Shown: one piece after another, positions 28,599 to 38,087 of the stretch
Numbering within the stretch: position 1 is the first letter of the stretch
How the letters are laid out: each line of letters opens with the position of its first letter
Source: Aeromonas rivipollensis
Lineage (GTDB): Bacteria; Pseudomonadota; Gammaproteobacteria; Enterobacterales; Aeromonadaceae
Direction: 5' to 3'
Assembly (NCBI RefSeq): GCF_010974825.1
Contig: NZ_JAAILA010000025.1
Span: 62,001-126,000 of the forward strand
DNA: 64,000 nt
Notes under the pieces: model-generated
Database searches by the model: none
What the model was told of the DNA's origin: nothing
Seen by the model: only the letters and a program-made list of their open reading frames with translations
Program-made: the position numbers and the translations under genes

Positions 28599-29563
28599 GG
28601 CTGCAGCCTGACGGTGACCGGCATCCCCTGGCGCAGGGCAGAGTCAGGATCCTGCACCACTATGCGCAGCCGGTAGACCAGGTGGGTGCGAAGATCCGGC
28701 GTCTCCACGGATTTGGGGGTGAACTCGGCGGTAGGGGAGACAAAGCCCACCACCCCCTGATAGGGCTTGTCCGGCCTTGAGTCGGTAGTAAGGGTCACGC
28801 GGGCGCCGCTCGGGAAGTGGCCGAGCCAGGGCTCCTCCACATAGGCGCGTACCCAGACAGGCGCTGTCAGTGAGAGGTTGAAGGCGGTGGCTCCCGGCTG
28901 CACCATGCTGCCGGTCTCTATGGCGCGGGTGAGGAGGATGCCGTCGCTCGGGGCTGTCAGCACGGCGTCGGCGAGCGCCAGTTCGGCACTGGCCAGCGCC
29001 GCTTTGGCCCCTTGCAGCTGGGCATCGGACTGGGCAATTTCTTCGGGGCGATAGCCGGTCTCGAGCTGACCGAGCTGCTCGCGTGCGGAGCGCACCTGGG
29101 CCTGGGTCTGATCCCGCTGGGAGCGGGCGCTGTCGAGCTGACCACGGGAGATGGCACCGGTCGCCGCCAGCGCACTCTGGCGACGCCACTGCTGCTCTGC
29201 CTCGAGCGCAGCCGCCTCGGCGGCGGCCAGTTCGGCCCGTGCCCGATCGCGCTCTTCGCTGCGATACCCCTTGTGCACCAAGGCGTTGGCCGCTTCGATC
29301 GCGGCCAGATTGGCTCGGGCGCTGTCGCGCTGGTGGGCGAGGGGCACGGGATCGAGGCGGGCCAGCAATTGGCCTGCTTTTACGCTATCCCCCTCATCGA
29401 CCAGCACCTCGCTGACCCTGCCGCCGACCCTGAACGCCAGGTTCACATCGCGGATGTCGACGTTGCCGTAGAGGATGGAGCCGTCGGCCGGGCGGCCCTG
29501 CCACCAGAGGTAGCCTCCGATCAGGGCCAGCAGCAGGGCCAGGATGGCGATGCGTTGTTTCAT
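28595..29563 (-). CDS. ybhG: HlyD-family periplasmic adaptor (YbhG-like)
   Basis: 322 residues. An N-terminal membrane anchor (about 6-20) is followed by the lipoyl half-motif VGGRVSEVLVDEGDSVKAGQLLARLDP, a long Ala/Gln/Arg-rich coiled-coil hairpin (about 95-190), the second lipoyl half (APSDGILLTRAIETGSMV) and a beta-barrel region. It connects the inner-membrane ABC permeases to an outer-membrane channel. The ATG at 29563 lies inside the stop of a duplicated mini-ORF. Confidence 0.92.
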   Translation of the reverse strand: MKQRIAILALLLALIGGYLWWQGRPADGSILYGNVDIRDVNLAFRVGGRVSEVLVDEGDSVKAGQLLARLDPVPLAHQRDSARANLAAIEAANALVHKGYRSEERDRARAELAAAEAAALEAEQQWRRQSALAATGAISRGQLDSARSQRDQTQAQVRSAREQLGQLETGYRPEEIAQSDAQLQGAKAALASAELALADAVLTAPSDGILLTRAIETGSMVQPGATAFNLSLTAPVWVRAYVEEPWLGHFPSGARVTLTTDSRPDKPYQGVVGFVSPTAEFTPKSVETPDLRTHLVYRLRIVVQDPDSALRQGMPVTVRLQP

Positions 29564-29652
29564 GCAGGATCTCCTTGGGGGCGGCCCTGCCACCCGAGGT
29601 AGCCACTGAGCAGGGTCAGCAGCAGGGCCAGGATGGCGATTCGCTGTTTCAT
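29560..29652 (-). CDS. Junction mini-ORF between tetR and ybhG (30 aa, partial ybhG copy)
   Basis: A 30-codon frame beginning MKQRIAILALLLTLLSGYLG that repeats the YbhG membrane anchor and ends WQGRPQGDPA. It starts in the stop of the tetR-family gene (ATGA) and ends in the ybhG start (ATGA). AAGGAGAT precedes both ATGs. ATG-to-ATG distance is 89 bases. If translated it would be a single-span hydrophobic peptide. It could be a coupling relay or decayed duplicate. Confidence 0.5.
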   Translation of the reverse strand: MKQRIAILALLLTLLSGYLGWQGRPQGDPA

Positions 29653-30281
29653 GAGGGATCTCCTTCGGAGCGGCGCAGGCCGCGCAGGGCCCACGTCAGG
29701 CGTTGCCGGGCGGCCTCGGGGTTGTCTATCTGGGACAAAAACGGCGCCGCCTCCGGAGGCAGCCAGCCGAGCTGGCGACCGCCACCGGCGATCACCAGGG
29801 GCAGACCGACGGAGCCCATGATGAAGATCATCAGCTGCAACGGGTTGCCCGCCACCAGGGATCCCTCCGCCTGCGCCTTCTGGACCTGTTCGAGCAGCAG
29901 CAGGGGGTGGCGGCGCGGCAGGCTCAGCAGAAAGCGCTGGGCCGCACTCTCGCCGGACAGGGCATCGCCAAACAGGTGGTTGATGAAGCTGCGCTGGCGC
30001 GCCACCAGAGCGATCACCGCCACCATGGTGGCCTCGAAGGTCGCGAGGGCAGAGGGGTAGGTGCCGCGGGCAGCCACCGCCTTGAGCTCATCAAAGAGGG
30101 GGGCATACCAGAGCTCCACCAGCTCGTCGATATAGCTGTCGCGGTTGCCGAAGTGGTAGACGAAGGTGCCGAGATTGACCTCGGCCGCCGCCGCCAGCTC
30201 GCGCACAGTGAGGCCGCGCAGCCCCTTGTCGGTGGCGATCGCAAGGCCCGTATCGAGCAGTTTTTGACGAGTGGGGTGCAT
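29649..30281 (-). CDS. TetR/AcrR-family transcriptional regulator
   Basis: 210 residues. The N-terminal helix-turn-helix (about 8-52: LLDTGLAIATDKGLRGLTVRELAAAAEVNLGTFVYHFGNRD) is typical TetR, followed by an alpha-helical ligand domain. It is the first gene of the exporter operon, in the position where CecR-like regulators often sit near ybhGFSR, though the sequence is not close to E. coli CecR. It probably represses its own operon through the palindrome at 30318-30333. Confidence 0.88.
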   Translation of the reverse strand: MHPTRQKLLDTGLAIATDKGLRGLTVRELAAAAEVNLGTFVYHFGNRDSYIDELVELWYAPLFDELKAVAARGTYPSALATFEATMVAVIALVARQRSFINHLFGDALSGESAAQRFLLSLPRRHPLLLLEQVQKAQAEGSLVAGNPLQLMIFIMGSVGLPLVIAGGGRQLGWLPPEAAPFLSQIDNPEAARQRLTWALRGLRRSEGDPS

Positions 30282-30315
30282 CTAACAAGGCTCCTGCTGC
30301 ACAGATTTTGATCTG

Positions 30316-30333
30316 AATTATACGCTCGTATAA
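30316..30333 (-). promoter_or_regulatory. Operator palindrome overlapping the -10 of the exporter operon
   Basis: TTATACG-CT-CGTATAA (30318-30333) is a perfect inverted repeat. On the minus strand it includes TATAAT (30322-30317), about 35 bases before the tetR-family ATG. This is the expected location for an autorepressor site. Confidence 0.68.
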
Positions 30334-30508
30334 ACCCGAGGGAAGGGGGCGGGTCGATCTTTTTTTGAACAAGAGGCGGGCGGCGCCTCACGGCTCTGCG
30401 TGAAGGAGGGAAAAGGCGGGCACAGCGTGCCAGAGCCCTCGGAATTCCGGGCGGCCGCGCCGTGCTCCCCGGGCGGCCAGGAGGTGGATTTGCCTGCCGC
30501 CGGGGGGA

Positions 30509-31429
30509 TCAGCTGTCTCTGGTGTCCCCTCCATAGGGGGCCCGGGCGCAGGTCTCGCGGATGAGGGTGCGCAGCCAGCGGTGAGCCGGGTCGGCGTCCT
30601 GACTGGGGTGCCAGATCAGGGCGACCCTGATCCCTGCCAGCGGGAAGGGCAGGGGCAGGGTCACCAGATCGGCGTGCAGGGCGGCGCAGTGCCGCTCGGG
30701 CACCGTCGCCACCAGGTCGCTGCCTCGCACCAGCGCCAGGGCAGTGGCAAAGCCGGGGACCAGGGTCGCCACCTCGCGGGCCAGCCCGAGGTGCGCCAGG
30801 GCCTCGTCTATGGGGCCCTGCTCCAGCCCGCGCCGTGACACCATGATGTGGCGGGCGGCGGCATAGCGGGCGGCGGTCAGGGTGCCCTCGCACAGGGGGT
30901 GGCCCGGACGCACCACGGCGACGAAGTGGTCCTGAAACAGCGCCTGGGTACGCAGCTCGGGCGCCGTCTCTGCACCTATGACGCCGGTTTCGAAATCCAG
31001 CTCGCCGCTGCGCAGGGGGTGGCTCCCCTTGTCGGGCTTGGCCAGAAAGTGCAGCCTGACCCCGGGGGCCTCGGCGGCGAGCCGGGCCAGCAGGGCAGGG
31101 CCGACCGCTTCCACGAAGCCGTCGCTGGATCTCAGGCGGAAGGTGCGCACCAGCCGGGCCGGGTCTATCTCCTGCTGGGGGCGCAATACGGCGTGCGCAT
31201 CCTGCACCAGCTGGCTGACCTGAGCGCGCAGGGCCAGGGCTCGCGGCGTGGGCACCAGACCCCGGCCCGCCCTGACCAGCAGGGGGTCACCCGTGGTCTC
31301 CCGCAGCCTGGCCAGGGCCCGGCTCATGGCGGAGGGGCTCAAGGATAGTCGCCTGGCGGCACCGGCCACGCTGCCCTCGTCCAGCAGGGCATCCAGGGTC
31401 AACAGCAGATTGAAGTCGGGGGTATTCAT
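30509..31429 (-). CDS. LysR-family transcriptional regulator
   Basis: 306 residues from the ATG at 31429 (MNTPDFNLLLTLDALLDEGSV). The winged helix (about 1-62) contains VAGAARRLSLSPSAMSRALARLRE, and the effector domain follows. It is divergent from an MFS efflux gene 187 bases away, the classic arrangement for a LysR regulator controlling its neighbour. The ligand is unknown. The frame continues upstream but without a convincing start. Confidence 0.88.
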   Translation of the reverse strand: MNTPDFNLLLTLDALLDEGSVAGAARRLSLSPSAMSRALARLRETTGDPLLVRAGRGLVPTPRALALRAQVSQLVQDAHAVLRPQQEIDPARLVRTFRLRSSDGFVEAVGPALLARLAAEAPGVRLHFLAKPDKGSHPLRSGELDFETGVIGAETAPELRTQALFQDHFVAVVRPGHPLCEGTLTAARYAAARHIMVSRRGLEQGPIDEALAHLGLAREVATLVPGFATALALVRGSDLVATVPERHCAALHADLVTLPLPFPLAGIRVALIWHPSQDADPAHRWLRTLIRETCARAPYGGDTRDS

Positions 31430-31615
31430 GGCATTGCCCTCGCCGAGCCGGGGATCCCGGGTGATGACCCATGACGGTCGGTTGGCTTCATCATACGCGA
31501 GAACCCTGATCTTCATATGGCGTCTCGTGCAGCTATAAGCTGCAAGTCGTGCGTCTTCCGCCGGCTCATGCCCCCCGCTAGCCTTGTGGCATCATCCTCT
31601 GCCGGAGACAGTGCC

Positions 31616-33004
31616 ATGTCACAATCCAAGCCCCTTCCGACCCCTGCCGCTCGCCGTCTCGGCCTGCTGGCACTCGGCCTAGCCACCCTGCTGCCCATGT
31701 TGGGGGGTAGCCTGGCCAACATGGTGCTGCCCGCCCTGGGGCAGGCCTTCGGGGTGCCCTTTGCCAGCCTGCAGTGGGTGCTGGTGGCCTATCTGCTGGG
31801 GATCACCTGCCTGACTGTGGTGGCTGGCCGACTGGGGGACAGGTTCGGTCGGCGTCGCCTGCTGCTCCTGGGGCTGGGGCTCTTTGCGCTGGCCTCGTTG
31901 CTGTGCGCCCTGTCGCCGACCATAGGCTGGCTGATCGCGGCCCGTGCCCTGCAGGGGGTCGCTGCGGCCTGCATGCTCTCCCTGGCGCTGGCCATGGTGG
32001 GCCAGCTGGTGCCACCGGCGCGGCGGGGTTGGGGCATGGGGCTGCTCGGTACCCTGTCGGCCTGCGGCACTGCGCTCGGCCCCTCCTTTGGCGGCCTGCT
32101 GACGGCCGGCTTTGGCTGGCAGGCCCCCTTCCTGCTGCTGGTGCCCCTCAGCCTGCTGGCGCTGGGCTGTGCCCGGCTCGGTCTGCCTCGGGACGGCTCC
32201 TCGCCACAACAAGAGGGGATGAACCTCGCGAGCCTGTCACTGCTGGTGGCGGCCCTGCTCTGCTACGGCCTGGCGCTGACTCTGGGGGGCGCCCTTGCCC
32301 TCTGGTGGGGGGCGGGGGCCCTGCTGGTCACGGCCTCGTTCGTTCGCCGCGAGCGCCGCGCCCCTGTGCCCCTGTTGCCGCTGGCGCTGCTGGGGACCCC
32401 GGGGCTGCGCGACGGCCTTGTCGCCAGCGCCCTGGTGGCCAGCGTCATGGTGCTGACCCTGCTCATAGGCCCCTTCTACCTGAGGGGGGTCTTCGGTCTC
32501 AGTCTCGGGACTGTCGGCCTGATGATATCGGGCGGGCCCCTGCTGGCGGCCCTGACGGGGATGCCCGCCGGCTGGCTGGTGGACAGGCTGGGGGCGCGGC
32601 AGGTGGTCCGGCTGGGGCTGGCAGTCATGGGGGCTGCGGCCCTCGGCCTAGCCGGGGCGGCGGGGCAGTTCGGCCCACTCGGCTACCTGCTGCCCATACT
32701 GCTGCTGACAGCCGGCTATGCCCTGTTCCAGACCGCCAACAACAGTGCCGTGGTGGGTGGGGCGAGTGAGCAGACCCGGGGTGCCGTGGCCGGTCTGCTG
32801 ACCCTGTCGCGCAATCTGGGCCAGTTGACCGGGGTGGCCGGGCTCGGCGGCCTGTTCGCCGCCCTGGTGGGAGAGCAGGGTCTGACCCTGGCCAGCGAGC
32901 TGGTGTTCGGCACCCGGGCCCTCTTCGCCCTGAGCGCCTTGCTGATTGGTTTGGCATTCTGGCTGGTGTGTCGCCGCCGGGAGGGGATGCTGGCCAGGGC
33001 CTGA
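31616..33004 (+). CDS. MFS drug/solute efflux transporter (DHA2-like)
   Basis: 462 residues and about 12-14 membrane helices. Motif A GRLGDRFGRRRLLLLG lies near residue 74, and SLANMVLPALGQAFG and ALQGVAAACMLSLALAMV (motif C region) are typical of EmrB/QacA-like exporters. GGAGACA precedes the ATG at 31616. It is paired with the divergent LysR gene. Substrate cannot be deduced. Confidence 0.88.
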   Translation: MSQSKPLPTPAARRLGLLALGLATLLPMLGGSLANMVLPALGQAFGVPFASLQWVLVAYLLGITCLTVVAGRLGDRFGRRRLLLLGLGLFALASLLCALSPTIGWLIAARALQGVAAACMLSLALAMVGQLVPPARRGWGMGLLGTLSACGTALGPSFGGLLTAGFGWQAPFLLLVPLSLLALGCARLGLPRDGSSPQQEGMNLASLSLLVAALLCYGLALTLGGALALWWGAGALLVTASFVRRERRAPVPLLPLALLGTPGLRDGLVASALVASVMVLTLLIGPFYLRGVFGLSLGTVGLMISGGPLLAALTGMPAGWLVDRLGARQVVRLGLAVMGAAALGLAGAAGQFGPLGYLLPILLLTAGYALFQTANNSAVVGGASEQTRGAVAGLLTLSRNLGQLTGVAGLGGLFAALVGEQGLTLASELVFGTRALFALSALLIGLAFWLVCRRREGMLARA

Positions 33005-33015
33005 GCCGGGACGCA

Positions 33016-33044
33016 TAAAAAACGCCTCCGCGAAGGGAGGCGTT
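33016..33044 (-). terminator. Terminator of hslVU, shared convergent region
   Basis: On the minus strand AACGCCTCC-CTTCGC-GGAGGCGTT is followed by TTTTT. It may also act weakly on the convergent MFS transcript. Confidence 0.85.
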
Positions 33045-33066
33045 TGTCTAACGGGAGGCGGCGAGC

Positions 33067-34395
33067 TTACAGAATATAGCGGCTCAGATCCTCGTCCTCG
33101 ATCAGGGCGCCTAGGTGGGCGTTGACGTAGTCGGTGTCGATGACGAAGGTCTCGCCGGACTTCTCGGAGGCATCGTAGGAAATGTCTTCCATCAGCCGTT
33201 CCATCACTGTGTGCAGGCGGCGGGCACCTATGTTCTCGGTGCGCTCGTTGACCTGCCAGGCCGCCTCGGCCAGACGGCGGATGCCGTCCTGGGTGAACTC
33301 GATCTTGACCCCTTCGGTGGCCATCAGCGCCTGGTACTGATCGGTCAGGGAGGCGTTCGGCTCGGTCAGGATCCGCTCGAAGTCATGGGTAGTCAGTGCG
33401 GTCAGCTCGACCCGGATCGGCAGACGACCCTGCAGCTCGGGGATGAGATCCGACGGACGGGCCACCTGGAAGGCGCCGGAGGCGACGAACAGTATGTGGT
33501 CTGTCTTGACCATGCCGTGCTTGGTGTTGACGGTGCAACCCTCGACCAGCGGCAGCAGGTCGCGCTGTACCCCTTCACGGGAGACATCGGGGCCCGAACT
33601 CTCGCCGCGCTTGCAGATCTTGTCGATCTCGTCGAGGAAGACGATGCCGTTGTTCTCGACCGCGGCAATGGCTTTCTGCTTCAGCTCTTCCGGGTTGACC
33701 AGACGGGCCGCTTCCTCTTCGATCAGCGCCTTCATGGCCTCTTTGACCTTGATCTTGCGCTTCTTCTTCTGCTGCTGGCCCAGGTTCTGGAACAGCCCCT
33801 GCAGCTGGTTGGCCATCTCTTCCATGCCCGGCGGGGTCATGATGTCGACGCCCATGGGGGTGGCGGCCAGATCCAGCTCTATCTCCTTGTCATCCAGCTG
33901 ACCTTCCCGCAGTTTCTTGCGGAAGATCTGGCGGGTGTTGGAGTTGTCGGCCTTCTCCTCCTCGCCCCAGCTGTTGCGCGGGTTCGGCAGCAGGGCGTCG
34001 AGGATGCGCTCCTCGGCGGCTTCCTCGGCGCGGTATTTCATCTTCTCCATCTCGGTCTCGCGCACCAGCTTGATGGCGACATCGGTGAGATCGCGGATGA
34101 TGCTGTCCACTTCCTTGCCCACATAGCCCACTTCGGTGAACTTGGTCGCTTCCACCTTGATGAAGGGGGCGTTGGCGAGCTTTGCCAGACGACGGGCGAT
34201 CTCGGTCTTGCCGACCCCGGTCGGGCCTATCATCAGGATGTTTTTCGGGGTCACTTCATGGCGCATCTCTTCGCTGAGCTGCATCCGGCGCCAGCGGTTG
34301 CGCAGGGCCACGGCCACCGCACGCTTGGCATCGGCCTGACCGATGATGTGTCTGTCCAGCTCGTGGACGATTTCTCTCGGGGTCATCTCGGACAT
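33067..34395 (-). CDS. hslU: ATP-dependent protease ATPase subunit HslU (ClpY)
   Basis: 442 residues starting [20 protein letters not shown]. It has Walker [19 protein letters not shown], pore motif [13 protein letters not shown], an intermediate I domain (about 110-240), Walker [11 protein letters not shown], and the C-terminal tail ending EDLSRYIL that docks into HslV. It unfolds substrates for HslV. It lies 68 bases after hslV in the usual hslVU order. Confidence 0.98.
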   Translation of the reverse strand: MSEMTPREIVHELDRHIIGQADAKRAVAVALRNRWRRMQLSEEMRHEVTPKNILMIGPTGVGKTEIARRLAKLANAPFIKVEATKFTEVGYVGKEVDSIIRDLTDVAIKLVRETEMEKMKYRAEEAAEERILDALLPNPRNSWGEEEKADNSNTRQIFRKKLREGQLDDKEIELDLAATPMGVDIMTPPGMEEMANQLQGLFQNLGQQQKKKRKIKVKEAMKALIEEEAARLVNPEELKQKAIAAVENNGIVFLDEIDKICKRGESSGPDVSREGVQRDLLPLVEGCTVNTKHGMVKTDHILFVASGAFQVARPSDLIPELQGRLPIRVELTALTTHDFERILTEPNASLTDQYQALMATEGVKIEFTQDGIRRLAEAAWQVNERTENIGARRLHTVMERLMEDISYDASEKSGETFVIDTDYVNAHLGALIEDEDLSRYIL

Positions 34396-34463
34396 GATGG
34401 AGTTCCTGTATCCGGGGCGGGCAGGGCCCACCCCTTGGAGAATGAGTTGGCTGACGGGCGCCC

Positions 34464-34997
34464 TTACTTGGCGCTGTAGTCAAGCACTTCGATGGTGTGG
34501 TTGCCGTTGGTGAAGACGCAGATGTCGCCCGCAATCTTGAGGGACTTCTCGACTATGGTCCTGGCATCCAGCTCGGTGTTTTCCAGCAGGGCGATGGCGG
34601 CGGACTGGGCGAAGTTGCCGCCGCTGCCGATGGCGATCAGGTCATGCTCCGGCTGCACCACGTCACCGTTGCCGGTGATGATGAAGGATTTGTGCTCGTC
34701 GGCCACGGCCAGCAGGGCCTCGAGGCGGCGCAGGGCGCGATCGGTGCGCCAGTCCTTGGCCAGCGCCACGGCGGCGCGTTCCAGGTTGCCCTGATGGGCC
34801 TGCAGTTTGGCTTCGAAGCGCTCGAGCAGGGTGAAGGCGTCGGCGGTGCCGCCGGCAAAACCTGCCAGCACCTTGCCGTTGTAGAGACGATGAACCTTGC
34901 GGGCGTTGCCCTTCATGACGGTGTTGCCGAGGGAGACCTGGCCATCACCGCCGATCACGACCTGGCCGTTGCGGCGGACGGAAACTATGGTAGTCAC
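34464..34997 (-). CDS. hslV: ATP-dependent protease proteolytic subunit HslV (ClpQ)
   Basis: 177 residues from a GTG at 34997, with GAGGT upstream. The GTG is supported because processing must expose the catalytic threonine ([12 protein letters not shown]). Other motifs are [31 protein letters not shown] and GNGDVVQP, and [14 protein letters not shown]. It forms the double-hexamer peptidase of the HslUV complex. The following ftsN lies upstream in the same direction but is separated by a weak hairpin (about 35141-35171). Confidence 0.97.
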   Translation of the reverse strand: MTTIVSVRRNGQVVIGGDGQVSLGNTVMKGNARKVHRLYNGKVLAGFAGGTADAFTLLERFEAKLQAHQGNLERAAVALAKDWRTDRALRRLEALLAVADEHKSFIITGNGDVVQPEHDLIAIGSGGNFAQSAAIALLENTELDARTIVEKSLKIAGDICVFTNGNHTIEVLDYSAK

Positions 34998-35184
34998 TTT
35001 ACTTACCTCGCTTGAGCCGAATGACGGCCGGACTGTGCATGGCAAGAAAGATGGGGATGGCAAACCGGCTTTTCAAGCCTGCCTGTTGTCGGGATAAAGG
35101 GGGAGGCCATGCCGGCGAGGGAGAGGGGAGTCGAAAGGAGAAGGGCCGGGGTTGTCCCCCGACCCTTCTTGATTGGCTGTGTAG

Positions 35185-36024
35185 CTAGCCTTTTCTGGGA
35201 ATGCAGCCGCTGATGCCTGAGCCCTGCAGCTTGCGGTTGGCCGCATCGACGGCCGCCTTGCCGCTGAAGGGGCCCACCATCACCTTGTAGACGGTGCCAT
35301 TGGCGCCATTGACCACCTGCAGGCTGGAGGAGAGGCCGGCGCCGAAGGCGATGCGCGCCTTGAGCGATTCGGCGGAATCCTGCGAGCGCAGGGCGGCGCA
35401 CTGCATCATGTAGCGACCGCCGTCGGCTGCCGCCGTTTGGGTCGCCGCCTTGGCCTTGGCGGCCTCGGCGCGTTCCCGCTCCAGTTCGGCACGGATCTCC
35501 CGCTCCATCCGCTCACGCTCTGCCTTCTGGTCGATCACCTGCTCTTGGGCGCTGGCGACCGGGGCACCGGTGGCCGGCTTGGTCGGTTGCACCGGTTGCG
35601 GCTGGAAGGGCTTCACCTGACCTAGGGGGGTCCCCGGTTGGGGGATCTCGGTCGGTACCGGCTGCGGCAGCTTCTCGGGTTGCAGGGTGAGGGTCTCGGC
35701 AGGCGGTGGCGGCAGCACGCCCGGCTGGGGCGGCGGCTCTATGATGTCCACCTGCTTGTTCTCCAGCCGCTCTATGTAGCTCCACTTCTCCTGGGGCAGG
35801 GTATTGCCCTGTGCCTTGGGTTTGTTGGCCTTCACCTGTTCTTCTATGGTGGGGGCATCCGCCCCCTTGCCGTTGATCAGGTAAAGGAAGGCGCCAAAGC
35901 CGACGACCAGGGCCCCGGCCAGCAGTGCCGGGATAACAGGAAAGCGGCGAGGTGCCGCTTTCTTGATGTTACGACCACCGGCCCGTCGTCTCGGGCTGTT
36001 GCCGACGTAATCCCGGGTCGCCAT
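35185..36024 (-). CDS. ftsN: Cell division protein FtsN
   Basis: 279 residues. A short basic cytoplasmic N-terminus begins MATRDYVGNSPRRR, which contains the FtsA-binding region. One membrane helix follows (about 29-49, IPALLAGALVVGFGAFLYLI), then a Pro/Gln-rich periplasmic linker and a C-terminal SPOR domain (about 205-279; YMMQCAALRSQDSAESLKARI ... YKVMVGPFSGKAAVDAANRKL). It triggers septal peptidoglycan synthesis. It begins 3 bases after the argS stop, and the argS-ftsN-hslVU block is a known arrangement. Confidence 0.95.
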   Translation of the reverse strand: MATRDYVGNSPRRRAGGRNIKKAAPRRFPVIPALLAGALVVGFGAFLYLINGKGADAPTIEEQVKANKPKAQGNTLPQEKWSYIERLENKQVDIIEPPPQPGVLPPPPAETLTLQPEKLPQPVPTEIPQPGTPLGQVKPFQPQPVQPTKPATGAPVASAQEQVIDQKAERERMEREIRAELERERAEAAKAKAATQTAAADGGRYMMQCAALRSQDSAESLKARIAFGAGLSSSLQVVNGANGTVYKVMVGPFSGKAAVDAANRKLQGSGISGCIPRKG

Positions 36025-36027
36025 CTA

Positions 36028-37773
36028 TTACATGCGCTCCAGGGTGTGGATGCCCAGCACGCCCAGGCCCAGCTTGAGCACCTTGGCGGTGGCGGCGCAC
36101 AGCAGCAGGCGGCTGTTGCGGGTCGCTTCGTCCACGCCGTCCTTGTTGATCGGGCAGGCTTCGTAGAAGGTCATGAAGTTGCCGGACAGCTCGTACAGAT
36201 AGGTGCACAGCAGGTGCGGCATGCCCTTGTCCGCCACGCCGTTGACCGCGTCGGAGAACTGGATCAGCTTCTGGGCCAGCACCTCTTCGGCCTCTTCGTT
36301 CAGGGTCACGTGGCCGGTCAGGGCCTCGGCATCTATGTTCGCCTTGCGGAAGATAGACTGGATGCGGGTGTAGGCGTACTGCAGGTAAGGGGCAGTGTTG
36401 CCTTCAAACGACAGCATCATGTCCCAGTCGAAGATGTAGTCTGTGGTGCGGTTCTTGGAGAGATCCGCATACTTGACCGCGCCCATGGCGATGGCGTGCA
36501 CCACCTTGGCCTTGTCTTCGGCGCTGAGATCGCTGTTGCGGCTCTCCAGCAGGGCACTCGCGCGCTCTTCGGCCTCGTTCAGCAGATCGACCAGCTTGAC
36601 GGTACCGCCGGAACGGGTCTTGTAGGGGCGGCCGTCCTTGCCCAGCATCATGCCGAAGGCGTGGTGCTCAAGCGGTACGGATTCCGGCACATAGCCCGCC
36701 TTGCGGGTGATGGTCCAGGCCTGCATCAGGTGCTGGTGCTGACGGGAGTCGATGAAGTACATGACACGGTCGGCGCCCAGGCTCTCGTAACGGTATTTGG
36801 CACAGGCGATGTCGGTGGTGGTGTAGAGGAAGCCGCCATCGCTCTTCTGGATGATGACGCCCATGGGCTCGCCATCCTTGTTCTTGAACTCGTCGAGGAA
36901 CACCACTGTGGCCCCTTCGCTCTCGACCGCCAAGCCACGGGCCTTCAGGTCGGCCACTATCTGGGGCAGCATGTCGTTGTACATGGACTCGCCCATGATG
37001 TCCTTGTTGGACAGGGAGATGTTCAGGCGATCGTAGTTGCGCTGGTTCTGCTCCATGGTCATGTCGACCAGCTTCTTCCACATGGTGCGGCAGTACTCAT
37101 CGCCACCCTGCAGCTTGACCACGTAGTTGCGCGCGCGCTCGGCGAAGGCTTCGTCTTCGTCGTAGTGACGCTTGGCCTGGGTGTAGAAGGCTTCCAGGTC
37201 CTTGAGCTCCATGTCGGAGGCGTGCTCGTTGGCCATCTTCTCCAGGTAGGCGATCAGCATGCCGAACTGGGTGCCCCAGTCGCCGATGTGGTTGGCACGC
37301 ACCACCTTGTGGCCGAGGAACTCCAGGGCGCGGGCGGCGACGTCACCGAGGACTGTGCTGCGGATGTGGTGCACCGCCATCTCCTTGGCCACGTTGGGGG
37401 CGGAGTAGTCCACCACCACGGTTTGTGGCGCGGGCAGCTTCACGTTGGCGTTGGCACTGGTCACCATGGCTTCCACCTGACCGGCCAGCCAGCTCGGGTC
37501 GAAGAAGAAGTTGATGAAGCCGGGACCGGCGATCTCGACCTTGGCGATCAGATCGGAGGCGGGCAGGTGCTCTATGATGGCAGCGGCCAGCTCACGGGGG
37601 TTCTTGCGGGCCGGTTTGGCCAGCAGCATGGCCAGGTTGGTGGCCAGGTCGCCGTGAGCCTTCTCCTTGCATCGGTCTACTTGCACCCGGGCTTCCAGGT
37701 CGGCCGGCAAGACGCCTGCGGACTTGAGATTGGCTACCGTTTGTTCAAGTAGATGATGAATATGCTCTTTCAT
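36028..37773 (-). CDS. argS: Arginine--tRNA ligase ArgS
   Basis: 581 residues starting [20 protein letters not shown]. Class I synthetase fold with [51 protein letters not shown], and the C-terminal anticodon domain ending LGIHTLERM. The HIGH-type motif reads AVHH (within [12 protein letters not shown]) where E. coli has HVGH, a substitution at two of four positions. [15 protein letters not shown] is the usual ArgS replacement for KMSKS. The gene is otherwise intact. Confidence 0.96.
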   Translation of the reverse strand: MKEHIHHLLEQTVANLKSAGVLPADLEARVQVDRCKEKAHGDLATNLAMLLAKPARKNPRELAAAIIEHLPASDLIAKVEIAGPGFINFFFDPSWLAGQVEAMVTSANANVKLPAPQTVVVDYSAPNVAKEMAVHHIRSTVLGDVAARALEFLGHKVVRANHIGDWGTQFGMLIAYLEKMANEHASDMELKDLEAFYTQAKRHYDEDEAFAERARNYVVKLQGGDEYCRTMWKKLVDMTMEQNQRNYDRLNISLSNKDIMGESMYNDMLPQIVADLKARGLAVESEGATVVFLDEFKNKDGEPMGVIIQKSDGGFLYTTTDIACAKYRYESLGADRVMYFIDSRQHQHLMQAWTITRKAGYVPESVPLEHHAFGMMLGKDGRPYKTRSGGTVKLVDLLNEAEERASALLESRNSDLSAEDKAKVVHAIAMGAVKYADLSKNRTTDYIFDWDMMLSFEGNTAPYLQYAYTRIQSIFRKANIDAEALTGHVTLNEEAEEVLAQKLIQFSDAVNGVADKGMPHLLCTYLYELSGNFMTFYEACPINKDGVDEATRNSRLLLCAATAKVLKLGLGVLGIHTLERM

Positions 37774-38029
37774 AACTGACCACCGAGGTTGCGCGTCGAA
37801 AAATGACTGACTGGATAAGGGCGTGAATTTTACCCGCATCGGGCCGAGAAAACTATAGGAATGGCCCGACCCCCTTGGGGTGGCGGATATTTCACTGCGT
37901 TTTTCACCACATTGCAGAATATTGATTTGAATAAGTGGTGGTTATCCATTTCTACTGCATATCGAAGCGGCTTGTCCAGGCTATTTTCCCCTGATTGTTA
38001 AGGGGTTATTTATTCCAATTTGCTCTGAA

Positions 38030-38055
38030 TGATCCCGCGCCGTCCGGCGGTCGTA
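38030..38055 (+). promoter_or_regulatory. Predicted ECF (RpoE/ChrR-type) promoter upstream of the LON-domain gene
   Basis: TGATCC (38030-38035) and CGTA (38052-38055) are 16 bases apart, matching the -35/-10 pattern of RpoE-ChrR group sigma factors. It lies 33 bases before the ATG. The rest of the 37774-38087 gap holds no gene. Confidence 0.68.
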
Positions 38056-38087
38056 TCCTTAGAGGAAGTCGCTAGAGGACGATCCCG

